From assembly GCF_041260155.1 (NCBI RefSeq), contig NC_091929.1, positions 42,786,244 to 42,850,243 of the forward strand: DNA of 64,000 nt, read 5' to 3'. The stretch is from Ptychodera flava (lineage: Eukaryota > Hemichordata > Enteropneusta > Ptychoderidae). Both the position numbers and the translations under genes were made by a program. Below, one piece after another: positions 23,401-36,889 of this stretch (the first letter of the stretch is position 1; every line of letters begins with the position of its first letter). The notes below the pieces were generated by a model. The model saw nothing but the letters and a program-made list of their open reading frames with translations, was not told the DNA's origin and did not search any database.

Positions 23401-24325
23401 TGCAGGCTCGATGATGTCATCAGTATCGGCGTTCTCGATCACGTGCACAGCCTACAAATTGTAAACAAACCCGCGCGGCAATCCAACTCGATCGGGCAAT
23501 ATCTAGCGTTTGTATGTCACTACAGGAGCACAAATTTGGCTTATTTCTTTACTGAACAACATGTTACGATGGATGTAAGAGAATAATATGTAATTTCGAA
23601 CATAAAAAAAGGTTAAAAGTTACAAATACTGGGGCTTTAAAATGAACCATATGGGACATGTTTTGCTTCACTGGTTTAACCAACTTGACCTGATGGTGAA
23701 ATATGAACTTGGCTGGATAAAGGTTTCTATTTGGACTTGGCAAATAGAAAGTGAGAAAGTGTTAGCATGACAGGATATGGAGGATGTGGTTACCAGCTAG
23801 CATTCCATAAATACCAGTTATAGGTAAACAACTTGTTTGACCTTTGACCTAAACACTATTGTCACCTTTTTCAATGAATATGCATTGCTGGAAAGAAATA
23901 AGGTTAAGTTTATTGATAATCATATGTTTGATATTTATAAGTCACTCTGACATTTCAAGAATGTTCTTTTGATGGAGGATAAATGTGTCAATTTGCATAA
24001 ACATACTCCATTTGTCCTTTTTCAGTTTGTAAATTGTTTCCTCTTGTCAGTCTTTATCTGGGTAGCTTCCTTTCTTTCAGGATGTGTACCTGATGGCCAA
24101 GGTCTTTGAGGTGGTTGATCATTCAAACCTGTTTGGATTATAATCTGTTACAATTATTATAATATGCTTCCTTGAAGCTGGCCATCTGATTGGCTGAAGC
24201 CAGGGTTAAAGTTTATATTCTCACCAAGAAGACCTGCGCAATATTTGGAAGCTCATGAAAGTTTCAAAATTCAAGCCTAGGAGCTCAAAACGCCATCATC
24301 CCAAAAAACAACATTGTCCACGTAT
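20480..24325. other. Gene-free stretch
   Basis: No exon chain is supported. The segment at 22321-22510 is a diverged copy of 26320-26975. The C-run near 22260 lies in a sequence repeated at 26000-26110. Confidence 0.35.
22321..22510. repeat. Dispersed repeat, copy also at 26320-26975
   Basis: Shared blocks include AAAGGATGAATTCACAA and GTTCAGTTTTGTCCTAGATC (GTTCAGTTCTGTTCTAGATC in the other copy). Family not recognised. Confidence 0.55.
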
Positions 24326-24513
24326 TTAAAGGTATACTGTCCCTGTTCCAATTTTGCCACAGTTACCATGGAAAGAGAAATCGAACCAATCACAGATTTT
24401 AAGCCGGTGGCCGCTTTTTAAAAACCCTCACATGGGCATTTTGAATACAAGGAACGCCCCTTAAATTGACCATATATGGGCATATGTAGATTACAGGTGA
24501 CTGTATACCTTAA
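24326..24513. mobile_element. MITE family R4 copy (TTAA-AGGTATAC ends)
   Basis: Starts TTAAAGGTATACTGTCCCTG and ends AGGTGACTGTATACCTTAA. Matches 47566-47758 and 62964-63155. Confidence 0.8.
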
Positions 24514-27050
24514 CTCTAAATGGTGTCACATGTATTTGTTTGCCTATTTGCCAATATAAGACTTGTGGGGTGAAATAATCATCTCAAGGATGCTAAATAT
24601 TCTAATTTTCACATCAGCAGTCTTACATCTTCAACCAAATACCCTCAATGGCTGTAATACTTCTGATTTATACAGTGATCTGAAGGCATAATAAAGGGTT
24701 AGTACCGTCAAGTTTGATATTTGTCACTATTTTGTTTGTTAAATTATTCTACCGCCCAAAGCAAGTTGCAACACACAGTCACTATGTTGAGCTTGTCAAC
24801 TCAGCTACATGTGTAGACTACATGGTCATTGATAGTGAATTTTGGTCTTGACAAAAATTCAAATACAAATGCTAAAAAGTACATTTTACACAAATAGAGG
24901 CTGAGTAGACAAGCCAAATCGTGAGTGTTTCAACATACTTAGGGGAACAGAACATGAAGTTGCAAAAGACATACAAAACAAAAAATTCATGCGTGAAAAA
25001 GAAAATCATCAAAAATTACAACTGCTATTTTGTCTGAAATGTAGGAACGGAGGTGTAAAGTCAGGGTTCCAGATACAGCCTCCGGCCCAAATATTATTTT
25101 ATCTTACATTGTGCAGGTGCAAGAAATATTCAAGATACAATGACAAGAAGCTGGGTCAGCAGGTAAGCTTAACATCCGGGTAAATCGCTTTCCTCTTGAG
25201 AGATGCTGTTTATGCGGAATTTGACAACGCATTTTGACCTTTGAGAGAGATCGTATACTAGATATTTTCGATTATAGTAACACGTTAGACTCTGAAGAGA
25301 GGTCTAAATGCGGCCAAGTTCATGCTGAGAGCCCTCGGACCAACATCTGTGTTAAATCTTACCTTTGCTTCACAGCCTCAGACCAGGTTCTATTTCTGCA
25401 CTGTACTGCAGCCCTTTCACAGTTTCAGTCCGAGCTTTCCACAGTGTGCATAAAGAGCTGAGATAGTGTTGAAATGCCGCAAGTAGCTCCGGGTGGCTCA
25501 GCTTCTGATATTTGCACCAATCAATAATGCTGATGTGTCTCACGGATCTGTGCCCGGAACAAATTCATGCAATGTACATATACACGTCTCACAAAACAAG
25601 ATGACGTGTGATTACAATATTTACGTTTACCTGCACAGTTCAGGAACTTCCTGGTTTTCTGTAATTGACCGTGTGTTGGCGTTTTAGGATTAGTCTACGC
25701 GCACGCGCACAGATTCACAGCCTCATAACCATCCCGTGTTTTTCCTAGTGTTTTTACGTACAATACGTAAGCTTACGTTTATTTGAAGTCGTAAATTGCT
25801 CTGTCGTGAATATGTCATAATTTGTTTCAGTTACCCGGTTAGGCTGGTCCCGTTCTCCATTTCTACGGCTGTTTTTGCAGCCTGCACTTCCAGTGCACAG
25901 AGTGCAGCTGTAGGCCTACTTGGTGATGAAAATCTCGCCGAGACGAAATTTAGAGAGTCGTGATTATTAAGGGGGTGGGGGGGTGGGGGGGTGTCCAAGG
26001 AATTTCGACGGAAACTCCAAAATTTCGAGTACCCCCCCTAACCATGATGAATTTGAGTGACCCCCTCTCTAACTCAGAAATTTTGACCGAATCCCCCCAC
26101 TTAGAAAGTTAAATACCAATACATGTAGCCTAAGTCTCAGGCTAATTGTAAAATTTACAAAATACAGCAATAGTAAAGACCTTTCAAATCCTGATGTACC
26201 CTTCTAAATTATCATCGGTTATCTCATGACGTTGAAAAAGTTGAAACCAACAAAATGAAATTCAAAGTGACAATAAAAATAGAGATACCCAGGTAGAGAT
26301 ATTAGTGCTCACGCTTTAACCAGTATCTAACAATATAGTACTGTTTAATTCGGATGGGTATCATGACAGGGTTTTCACTAGGATATCTGACTAGGCAGAA
26401 CTAGAAAGTACAAGAGGCTGAGGGGGAAAGTGTCAGAGTGGGGATTACCACTATCTCGCGTGGAAAATTTTGAGAAACTGATGTGTGCAATGGTGCAGTC
26501 TGGTGCAATTTGAGAGGTGTTTTTCATTTGCTTTTTTACTAGTAAAACTATCAGAACACCCAAAGGGAAGAGCACGAGAGGGGGCCCTTCTCGCAAAAAA
26601 ATAATAAATTGATGTGTGTAATGGTGCAATCTGAGAAGTGTTCATATTTATTTTGCACTCGGTAAAATGTTTGAAAGTGACATTGAACACTGATATTTTT
26701 ATTACATCTTTTGCATGATCAGTGTTTGAGCCACAATATTCAACAACCAAACAATTTCAATATTTTTGTGAAAAATAGATCTCAGTTTGTCAGAGTTTGA
26801 AGACCAAAGAATATGCAGAAATGGAAAATCTGTGACCTTCTCGTGTCTTTTCTCCAGCTGCCAGCTTCTAATGAAAAGCCTGAATATCAAAATGGATATT
26901 GAACTGAAGTCGATTAAAATATACGTTTCTGTGATAATAAAGGATGAATTCACAAAAGTTCAGTTCTGTTCTAGATCCTGTGAAAAATTTGAGAACTGGA
27001 TAAGTGCAATTGTGCAAAGACCCATTTGCTGCTATACAATAGATGTTTAT
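24514..27050. other. Gene-free stretch
   Basis: No gene supported. G-run and C-run sequence at 25970-26110 resembles 22190-22270. A dispersed repeat copy spans 26320-26975. Confidence 0.35.
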
Positions 27051-27054
27051 TCTT

Positions 27055-28130
27055 CCTAACGTTTCGGACGTACACGGACGACCTTCAGAGGCTGTAAGGC
27101 ACAATGGAAAAAGGACGAAAATTACACTGTATTCTACATGGTCAAGGAATATAAAAACAAATACGCGGATATTTAGATAGCGTATATTAAACAATGCAGC
27201 GACTGTTTTGTAGACTGTAAAGACTATAGTAGAAATGTGACTACTGTAGAGAAGGAACAAGCAAAAAATGAAATAGCAGTAAATGGCAATGAAGTTGAGT
27301 AGGAATATTAAACAATGCAATGTATTTAAAGGTGGATACTGTAATTCCTAGAAGAAACCAGAAAGAAACTTACAAGTTTATGGAACACGTCTGTTTGGTT
27401 TGAGCTGTGACAGTGAACAAAGAAAAAAAGAAAAATGGGCTCCCTAGGTTTCAGATGAATGGTGGGGCCCCTTAACAGGTGAGGTAAGTGTTATCTACCA
27501 GTCTGTTTTGTTAATTCCTATAGGATGGTGCCCAGATTATAAATACATTTTATTTCTATTTGTTCTCTGATTTTTGTTTGTGTTCATCATATTTTGCAGA
27601 TTCTAAATATTGTGAAATTGTTAATATTATGGTCCTTCATGTTGAAGTGTTAGCTTACCAGCGTGTCTATTTTGGTGTTTATACCATATACATGTTCGTG
27701 TGTCCGTATTTTTAGTTTCCTGCCAGTTTCTCCGATGTGAACAGTTGATGCCGTTTATGATATTGGTGGTGTTGCAAGTATATTGGCGACGATTGGGTGA
27801 ATTGAACCAGTTTTATCTGTCTGTGTTGAGGATGAATTTACACTGGTTGCAGTGGCCGCAGCTATTGCATGATCCTGGGCTGAGTTTTGTGTTTTTCTGG
27901 TTGTTGATAACTCTGGCTGTGACGATAATTTTGGAGAGATTGCTGGGTTGTCTGTATGAAACCATGGGTGGTTTACAGAAAATGTCTCTTGTGTCTGGAG
28001 TTGCCTGGAGTATGTCCCAGTATTTGTTGATTATTGCAGGTATGTTTGGTAGTTTGGGGTTGAAAGTAATTACAAGTGGTATTCTGTCCTCGGTACTTAG
28101 TTTGCATGCATCCCGTTTGGGTTGTAGCAA
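27055..28130 (-). pseudogene. Penelope-like retroelement remnant
   Basis: The minus-strand frame 28130-27813 contains IPLVITFNPKLPN, IFCKPPMVSYRQPSNLSKI and a C-x2-C-type cluster (SCGHCNQC), the pattern at the C-terminal side of Penelope-like reverse transcriptases. After a stop, a second piece reads CNTTNIINGINC and, after a frameshift, IGETGRKLKIRTHEHV, which matches the GIY-YIG endonuclease (ETGRKL...R..EH). Near 27055-27110 the minus strand carries CCGAAACGTTAGGAAG, usual near the 3' end of such elements. Stops and frameshifts make it inactive, and only the C-terminal third is visible. A 168-codon plus-strand frame here is its antisense shadow. Confidence 0.65.
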
Positions 28131-28604
28131 TTGTGATCTTGATTTGAGTTTAGCGCCCTCTTATAGCATTCTTTATGACGTCATGATTGTACTCGCGATG
28201 TGTTAAATGATTGTGTAGGGCCCAGTTTGTGTATTTTATCGCATAATATGCTTACAGCAAACAAATATTTATGTTGCGAGATGTAATTAACAAATTCCCA
28301 CTTTCATAAACTCTACTGCATTTGTTTAGAACGTACAAAACACCGAACACTCTGTTTCTTATGAGAAATAAAAACTAGACACCTATATTAAAAAACTTGG
28401 ATAACATATCTGCAAGCTATCTAGCCATGAAAGCATTCGTAGAATGAAAACCTATTCTGAATTGAAGCTCAGACCGTATTATTAAATATTTGAATAAAAA
28501 TCATATTCAAAATGAGTTTATTTTTCATCGACTATGCGAGAGCCGCTCATAATAGAAAAGATGGATATCAACTGTAGATGTCACAATAACGACGTCATGT
28601 TGGA

Positions 28605-28953
28605 GGTTGTAGGCGACCCGAAAGTGACAGACTTGAACTTTGGCCCCCGCAAATTTTCCTAAATGCCAAACTTTCAATCATACTCTAACCAAATCAGGGG
28701 TCACGATGCAAAGTTTGGTGCTAGAGCAACAAATCACCTGACGTTTACCGATATTTGAAATTCAAAATGGCCGCCACCCCTGTGGAGAAAAATAAAATTT
28801 TCGATTTTCGAAAAACTAAGACAGCGAAAGCTTTCCGTACTCTAAGAGATTTAAAGCGAGCCTCCTAACCACAAGTTGTAGATTAGAAAAGAACTGTAAA
28901 GATTTAAGAGTCTGAATACCAATCCTGGAGGCGCATTCTACCTTCGGACGTTA
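28605..28953 (+). mobile_element. MITE family R2 copy
   Basis: The interior includes AAAATGGCCGCCACCCC and the right end reads GAGGCGCATTCTACCTT. The terminal TTAA is lost. It lies back to back with the copy at 28982-29340. Confidence 0.7.
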
Positions 28954-28981
28954 GGCTACAGAGCGATGATGCCAATTTAAC

Positions 28982-29340
28982 TTAAGGTAGAACGCACCTC
29001 GGGGACAGAAATTCAGGCCTTCAAATTTTATCAATTTTCTTCTGACCTACCACTTGTGGGGGCTCATTTTGAAGCTCTTGGCGAAAGAAAAGTTTTCACC
29101 GTCTTAGTTTTTCGAAAATCGAAAATTTTATTTTTTCCCATAGAGTTAACACAGGGATGGCGGCCATTTTGGATTTCAAATATCGAGAAATCACAAGTTA
29201 TTTGTCTCTCTAGTACCAAAGTTTGCACGGTGACCCCTGATTTTTATTCTTGCTTTGGTAAGAGAATGGTTGAAAGTTTCACTGAGGAAAGTTTGAGCAA
29301 AAGTTTAAGTCTTTCACTTTCGAGGTGCATATTACCTTAA
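28982..29340 (-). mobile_element. MITE family R2 copy, opposite orientation
   Basis: Starts TTAAGGTAGAACGCACCTCG and ends CGAGGTGCATATTACCTTAA; the termini are inverted repeats within TTAA. Orientation is opposite to the neighbour at 28605-28953. Confidence 0.8.
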
Positions 29341-30417
29341 ACTGTAGTAAGTCGTATTACATACAGATATCAAAGGTCCTTTTACGTTTTGAAGAAATGT
29401 ATCATAGGCTTTATACTAACTCATCCACACCCAATCCGACCAGTGAAAAGGAGAACGGTATTTAATTTCGAAATTATTTCGCTTATAATAAGAAAAGTTG
29501 CGGGTTATAAGCGGTGTTTCGACTTATCTTTGAAACGGATATGTTCAGTTGACAATTTTGTCGGTATTTGCATTTATGTTTATTTTCTGGACAAGTGTTT
29601 CGGAAAATTTGACTGGAATAGCGTTTCTCCTCGGGTCATCATACATGTAGCGTCCCTACTGAGCAGAGATATACCTTTTACATCGTACAGACGTTTGTCC
29701 ACCGATATGCAAAGTGCCTTATGACGTCGCCGCAAAGCAATATATTCTATTTATGCATATAAGGAAGTATTACGTCATTGTACCTGCAAGTTGGAATTTT
29801 GCCATAATTAACATTTTGTCCGACCAGTAAGAAAAACACACTTTACCGTCCATCTCTAATTGATAAGTAACACTTTTTCTACAAGCACTGGTACTTAGAG
29901 TAAATCTAGCGAGAGCATTGTATCAATAGAAATGTATTTTTGAATCACCTATTGTCATATGATCATACTGTGTACTCCAGAAATTATCGCAACTTGCCTT
30001 TTCGAGGACTGCGGTCGGAGTCTTAAAATTTAAAATTACTGAAAGTTACACACTCACACTAACACTAACATCAGAATAAAGGTATTAGGTAGAACACACA
30101 TTCAAAATCTATCTTAAAATATATATGATGTACAATGATGTTAGCTCTGCTGTGAAGGGTCTTTTCATGGCGGTTGACGTTTTCTCCAAAGTTACAAGTT
30201 GAAGTAAACTTCAGCAATTTCAAGTAAATTTTAAAACGCCCCAGCCGTCTACTATTACTTCGGAAGTTCCAATAGGGATTGGTTTTTTTCTGAAACTATA
30301 TCATCCGTCCGTTTCACCTTCGTCAACAGAGTTTGCATTCTTTAGACTTCTCATCGATTCATTTGATATATTCGATAACTAGAAAGTAAAGGGCTTTGCT
30401 ATTTGGAAACTATCTTT
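29341..30417. other. Gene-free stretch
   Basis: No exon chain, repeat family or RNA gene recognised. Confidence 0.3.
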
Positions 30418-30778
30418 GAAAGTAGAACGCGCTTAAAAACAGAAAGTTTTAAACTTTTGCCCAAACTTTTCGAACTAAACGTTAAACTCGTGGCTGTCTC
30501 ATAATCAAGAATAAAAATCAGGGTCACCATTTAAAGTTTGGGATTAAATTAGGGTAAGAGATTCGTTGAAATTTACAAACTTTTGAAATAAAAAATGGCG
30601 GCTATGTCCGGTGGTATTTCATTTCGAAAATAATAAATTTCCCGTCTTTCACTAAAAAAAAGATAGTGAAAACGCCCTCTTGTCCAAAGACTTCAACATG
30701 AGTCAACACAAACTGAAGACTGGCATAGTATTGTGAAAATTTTAGCATCCGACAAAATGTCCTCGAGATGCATTTTAA
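30418..30778. mobile_element. MITE family R2 copy, degraded
   Basis: Contains TAGAACGCGCTTAAAAACAG at the left, AAAAAATGGCGGC in the middle and TCCTCGAGATGCATTTTAAC at the right; corresponds to R2 in the reverse sense. Confidence 0.6.
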
Positions 30779-31688
30779 CTCAGCATAGGTATGAATTATT
30801 GTTGATTTGCGAGTAAATGCTAATTTTCCGAATTGATTGTTACGTAATTAGAATAAGGAATTATGAGCTAATGTTTGTCGACATAATAGCATCATAACAT
30901 ACTTTATGCATGGGGTAACTAGAAATTTTTCCTTAATACCGTTTTACACAAATATATGCCTTTCCTGCAAAAAGTTCTACGTGTCACAAATCCGAGCCTC
31001 GACGGTTCACGTTTTGACTTCATTAGTTCATTGGTACACGGTATGGTCCTTTACAGAGAGTTTAAATATAGGGAAATGTTATAAAACTGTCTATCCAGTC
31101 GACACATTCTATAAAATGCATATTATTTGAATATGTTTAATAGTTTGCGTACACAGGAAAAAACCTTTGAATACAAACGGCATCTGTTCACATTATTATA
31201 AATATTAAATTTTCAATTTCAGCAGACAACAGTAAAAAATCATTCTCACTTGGTCCTTTCCAGTTCACGAGGATATGAAAGAAATATTCAGCTTACATTG
31301 TCTTAGTTGCATCGCTTCTCAGAGGAATAGCTGAAAATTGGTCAATTGCGATTTAATGATGTTTTACATTTAATTATGAAACGGCAGCTTTTAAAAATAA
31401 TGGGAAAAACAAGCTCCTGTCTCAAATTCAGAAAAAAATTGTCCTGTTAATTTTCTACCTACCAGCTTTTTTTATCTAAAGTTGAAATTGTTTTGAATTT
31501 CCCATTATCTTAACAACCAATCACTTGATATGCGTATTGCGTAATATTACGAATATTAAAATTTCACTGCTAAGCTCTGTTATGCAAGTTGGATTTTCAT
31601 GTGCTTCTGGATATCGAACATTATATTACTGTCAGTCGCATGTTAATTGGTCGAGCTGAACCACGTGACCGACCACAAATACACAGTA

Positions 31689-32121
31689 AGGCCAAGAAAA
31701 ATAAAAAGTTTGTTTCTCATCCTAGAATTATTTCAAAAATGATGCGGTGAAGTGGGTTTTTTGACGCTCAACTGTGTTTTATTCTTCAATCATCAAGAAC
31801 GCGGAAAAAACATGAAAACAACATAGGAATGCATGCAGAGATAAATGCACAACAGTGTTGCTTTAGTATTTTTGTATAGCAACAGTTCTGTGGTTTGACT
31901 TTTAGTGCAGCTATGCACAGTTTTGACACCAAAGTATATCAGTGACATATGTCCACAGTTCTGAATGGAATGTTAGTGTCAATTATTTTGTTTACGTTTC
32001 TGTTTTATACAGCACTGTGTTATTCACTATTGTCGCGTATTTTTTCGTTTATTTTATTTCCTCATGAGCAAAGGGACGCGCGAGGATGAGAAACACACTT
32101 TTTATTTTCCTTGGCCTAATT
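31689..32121. mobile_element. 433 bp TIR element with TA flanks
   Basis: Left AGGCCAAGAAAAATAAAAAG and right CTTTTTATTTTCCTTGGCCT are inverted repeats extended by GTTTCTCATCCT. Both outer flanks are TA. The same terminus occurs alone at 38125-38158. Confidence 0.65.
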
Positions 32122-32447
32122 GTTTGTTTATATACCCGTGAATATGAATAATATCGTAAAATCGTAACTTTAATAGCTTAAACGTAAATTGTGATTTGTA
32201 CAAAGATAATAATCAATCACAAATTAAAATGGAGCATTTGTGGACCTAGTTAAGACACTTTTTTCCAAAAAAATCTCCAGGTTTGCACAATTTTTACAGT
32301 GCGCCTGACAGTGCGTCGCGCTCACTAACAAGTTCTTGGGACCCGTTGTGTTTCGTGGGGGAATTTTTCGTTTATTTTGACGGTTTTCACGAGTTCGTTG
32401 ATAATATAATGGAAATAAGAGACTCCGCCCTGACCATTCATGTTTAT

Positions 32448-32536
32448 TTATGGGCGCGTGCGAGAGAAAAGCCAAATTAACTGGCTTGGCAAGCCTCGCC
32501 CGTTAATTTGGCTTTCCTCTCGCACGGGCCCATAAA
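32448..32536. repeat. Near-perfect hairpin
   Basis: GCGAGAGAAAAGCCAAATTA and TAATTTGGCTTTCCTCTCGC pair around a short loop; outer bases (TTTATGGGC / GCCCATAAA) also pair. Stem about 35 bp. No terminator function is implied in this genome. Confidence 0.7.
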
Positions 32537-32539
32537 TTA

Positions 32540-32895
32540 ATAATAATAATATTTAATATTTGGTTCTTATATAGCGCACATATCCACAAGTAGATGTGAT
32601 CAAGGCGCTTTACAATTATTATTACCCCTGGTCACTGGACCTAATATGATACCACTCAACTCCCTGGGGAGCAGACAACAGCTCACATGTGCAGCCAATA
32701 AGCGCAGCAGAGCTAAACGCACACATAACAACCTCTGTCCTACCAGGTACCCATCACTCCTGGGTGGGGAGAAGCAATGAGGAATAAAGTGCCTTGCAAG
32801 GACACAACACCACAGCCATGCCGGGGCTCGAACTCACCATCCTTTGATCGTGAGTCCACTGCTCTAGCCACTGGCCCATGATGCCTCCTCGTTAA
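32540..32895 (-). mobile_element. tRNA-derived SINE
   Basis: On the minus strand: A-box-like AGTGGCTAGAGCAGTGGACT, B-box-like GTGAGTTCGAGCCCC, then TGTGTCCTTGCAAGGCACTT, and a tail with GCGCTATATAAGAACC ending in ATT repeats. The core motif recurs at 39117-39165. About 355 bp, apparently near full length. Confidence 0.7.
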
Positions 32896-33136
32896 CGTTA
32901 TTGTTAAATTAAGTTGAACGTTAACGTTCAGGGCGTCGCCCATTATCTCTATGGTCAACATCTTTCATTTTTTCACCAGAGTTTGTATCCCGTAATCGTC
33001 CTCTGCTCGAAATTGCCGGATAAGAAGACACTGTAGGATGGCGTGTGTCGCTTAGTAAACTACAGTGACAAATTTAACGCTAGAACACAATAACTAAAGC
33101 TACGAAACCTGAAGATGTTTCAACGAAGGGCCGTAA

Positions 33137-33356
33137 CACTGCATAAAAACCCTATAATACTTACTGTATTAACATGGATTATTGCCTGTATTTTAGCTGA
33201 AGAGTGCATATACAGATGAATACAGTCAAGAATCCATTTTTTGTATTCAGCAAGCCTGTATTCATGTGGATTCATGTGAATTCACGTGTATTATACTATA
33301 ATACAGGCAACTCATTAATGTGAATTTATCTGAATTATTGGGTTTTCATGCAGTGT
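33137..33356. mobile_element. 220 bp TIR element
   Basis: ACACTGCATAAAAACCC at the left and GGGTTTTCATGCAGTGT at the right are inverted repeats. The interior is rich in GTATTCATGTGGATTCA-type repeats. Confidence 0.6.
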
Positions 33357-33879
33357 AAAAATTGCCGATTTCATAAATACTGCCAGTTTTGAACTATTTT
33401 GGATGTGATTAAATAGGGCTGTTCACAGCTTACATCACTGTTCTCTCATTAATATGCAAAAAGAAATATTTGTCTGCATTTTAGATTACGCTTTTGAAAA
33501 TTACGCATGCAAAAACGACAAAAACTTATCTTAGTACACGACTGTTAGTGTAACAATGAATAGTGAAAGGCATATTCACGACTCAGAGTACAAGCTGCAA
33601 AAACGGCCATGTATGCAACATTGATAAAATTTGTCCGCATTTCAAGCTGCGTGTCCGATGTCGCGCGCGTAGAGCTATATTTAGTAACAAACCTGTAACC
33701 GTGAACAGCGCTATTGTAAAATATGAATCAATGTCTAATAAAAGGGACAGTTTATTTCTTTTGCTCATTTCTTTTTGGATTTTTACTCGACAAAATAAGG
33801 CAATTTCCTTATGTTAAATTAATAAATACTAGCCTTGGTTTTGGAATGAGAAGGGGAGATTGAAAGAGATATTTCATAC

Positions 33880-34015
33880 CTAAAAGTTCATGAAAAAAAT
33901 ATTTGATAGCTATTGAGACTTTTGTTCTTGTTTGTAAGAGAATGTTTTGAAAGTTTGCTTGAGAAAACTTTGAGCAAAAGTTTAATTTTTTCATGTCGAG
34001 GGGCAAATTAATTTA
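33880..34015. mobile_element. MITE family R2 fragment
   Basis: Only the right-hand part is seen: GTAAGAGAATGTTTTGAAAG to TCGAGGGGCAAATTAATTTA. Confidence 0.45.
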
Positions 34016-34785
34016 AAATTCGATAGATGGAAATGCTGTGTACGACTGCGCAGTATATTAGGGTGAACTGTTGATTCATAACTGATCATTGTAAAGGTCA
34101 TCCAACCTTGAAGCAGCAATACAATATTTTTATGAAAATAAAATGTAACGTGTAAGTGAATGAGGTGAATATTATTCCAATTTGTTAAATGAAGTTTCAC
34201 TTTAAATCAAGCACCTATTTATAAATAACAGCCGATATGAAAGTCAATTTCAATGATGATAAGCTGAAAAGGTCGCAGTCCGATGATAAAAGGTGAAAGG
34301 TCACGTGAAAAGACAATGAGAAAGTGATTAATTTAAAGTAGGGACATAAACAAGGCAGGGCTTATTAAATTTTCATTTGGAAAAGCACTAGATATAAACA
34401 GTTTATCATTTTGATCGTATATTACTTGTTGAGACGGAGAGATTTGTAAGCATGTGAGATGCATCGGCTTCAGATCCTTGATAATGCATTAATCGCTGCG
34501 ATGTAAATAGTTTAGAAGACAGCATAGAAATACTGACAAAAGTTGGTTTTGCAACATTATGAAAGGGAAATTATACTGTTTAGCAGAATTTATTTATAGT
34601 GTATTTGTAGTGTATTGCATGCTCCAGTATTCCTGGGAGCCAAATTGCGACTTTGTGTGTTTTACCGCACCTATTTGCATGGTGTTGCTACGTGAACATT
34701 TACAACAGACTGCATTATACCACAGGCCACTGTTATGTCTTTCAACCGTCAACGGCTTTTCTTCAGAACAATGGACTTTTAATAA
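34016..34785. other. Gene-free stretch
   Basis: Nothing recognised. Confidence 0.3.
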
Positions 34786-34883
34786 TAACAAAAACAATAA
34801 CAACAACAACAACAACAACAACAATAAGAAGAAGATGAAGAACAACAACAACAATAACGACAACAACAACATCAACAACAAAA

Positions 34884-34952
<69 letters not shown>
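34786..34952. repeat. Microsatellite (AAC)n then (AAT)n
   Basis: An imperfect AAC tract to about 34885, followed by an uninterrupted AAT tract of over 60 bases. Poly-Asn and poly-Leu frames across it are artefacts. Confidence 0.95.
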
Positions 34953-35217
34953 GATCGACTGAGAATTATGTGTGCTTTTCTTTATCGTGATAATATTCTT
35001 ACAGACAGAAACTCATGGTATTGCTTGAAAATCAGGCTAAAAGTCGATAGTAGCCACAAATGAGCAAAAACAATCGCACAAACTGAGGAAAGTATTCTCA
35101 CCTTTCTTCAATGACAGACTATATATTGCTGTGTGCTTCTTCATTACTTTATACGTCAAATATGTATGACTTATGTGATGAATAATTCGGAATGGTGTAA
35201 CTATGATCGTGGCGAAC

Positions 35218-35565
35218 GCTGCACAAAAGGGACAAAGTCGGCCATTTTTCATGAATTTTGTTTGACACGAGATACTACTTATATTGTTTGACATGGTTGA
35301 AAGATACTGAATGAATGGGTGTCAATGCATATATTTGGCCCCGGTTTTAGACACGATATATGAAATCATCGCGAGAATGAATAAATAGTCATGACCATTA
35401 ATTCATTTTCGCGATGGTTTCATTTAATTTGCCTAAAACTGGTGTCAAATATATGCATGGTCACCCATTCATTCAGTATCTTTCAACATGTCAAACAATA
35501 TAAGTAGTATCTCGTGTCAAACAAAATTCATGAAAAATGGCCGACTTTGTCCCTTTAATTTTAGG
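35218..35565. mobile_element. 350 bp foldback (near-palindromic) element
   Basis: AAAGGGACAAAGTCGGCC at the left is repeated inverted at the right, and matching continues through both arms of about 160 bp (TTTGACACGAGATACTACTT and its complement) to a loop near 35393. No coding capacity. Confidence 0.8.
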
Positions 35566-36089
35566 ACTTTTTTTTGCTGATGGTTAGAGTATTTTAACAG
35601 TAAAAATTGTATATATGTAAATATTGTTTGATGTGAAAGTGATTGGTCTGAACACGTAAAGGGTAGGCTGGAAATTATATCAAAGTCACCCTTGAAGCGA
35701 ACCAGCGTCCACAAAGTCCATGTGAGTGGTGTGGAGGATGCATGGTATAAGCTGCTATCTGTTGGTGATATTTTCGTGGCATGGTATTAGTCATTCTGAC
35801 TTTTGAATTTTCTCGACAAGAAGCAGAAACAGCGAGCGATTTTTTCGCTTTGTTTTTGTGAATCAATAAATTTCTCGCGACAAGTACATGTCGTTGAACG
35901 CCTAATCGATCCAAGGACATGTCATCAGAATGAATAACTTAGTTACGCGGGTAGAGTTCCGGACTCATTCTCAGAGAATGACGAGTTACTGACTAAAACA
36001 TGACGTTTTGAGTAAGTTCAGTTGAATTCAGTTCAATAAGGGAATAGCTATCCTGTCGGATAATGACTCATCCCTCTTGGTCCAAGGTT

Positions 36090-36600
<511 letters not shown>

Positions 36601-36889
36601 AAGGCACTATACCCATTAATTCATGAATGCGCAGTAAGTAAATATCCTGTAATTTTACTGTCGCCTATTGGATGATTGGTTCAGTATAAAGTTAAAAAAG
36701 CACTGACAATGACATAATCCCCACTTGTAATAGGAGTATTAGTCTTGATGGGGCAGGGAAATGAGGTCATTAAGAAGTATCACTGGAGTGTATATGTTCA
36801 GATCTATGAACACATAGGTCTATGTCATTGTTCCCAATTTGAAACAAGAGGCATGTCTAAGTTATGGTTCTAAATCGGGAAAAAAAGAT

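Noticed and set aside
26868..27320. 150-codon minus-strand frame rich in Phe, Ile and Tyr
   Set aside because: Low-complexity AT-rich frame over a dispersed repeat and the end of the Penelope-like remnant; no domain or splice context.
27700..28206. 168-codon plus-strand frame, hydrophobic
   Set aside because: It is antisense to the Penelope-like remnant; the minus strand carries the recognisable motifs.
34559..34888. 109-codon frame ending in poly-Asn
   Set aside because: It is carried by the AAC/AAT microsatellite and has no domain.
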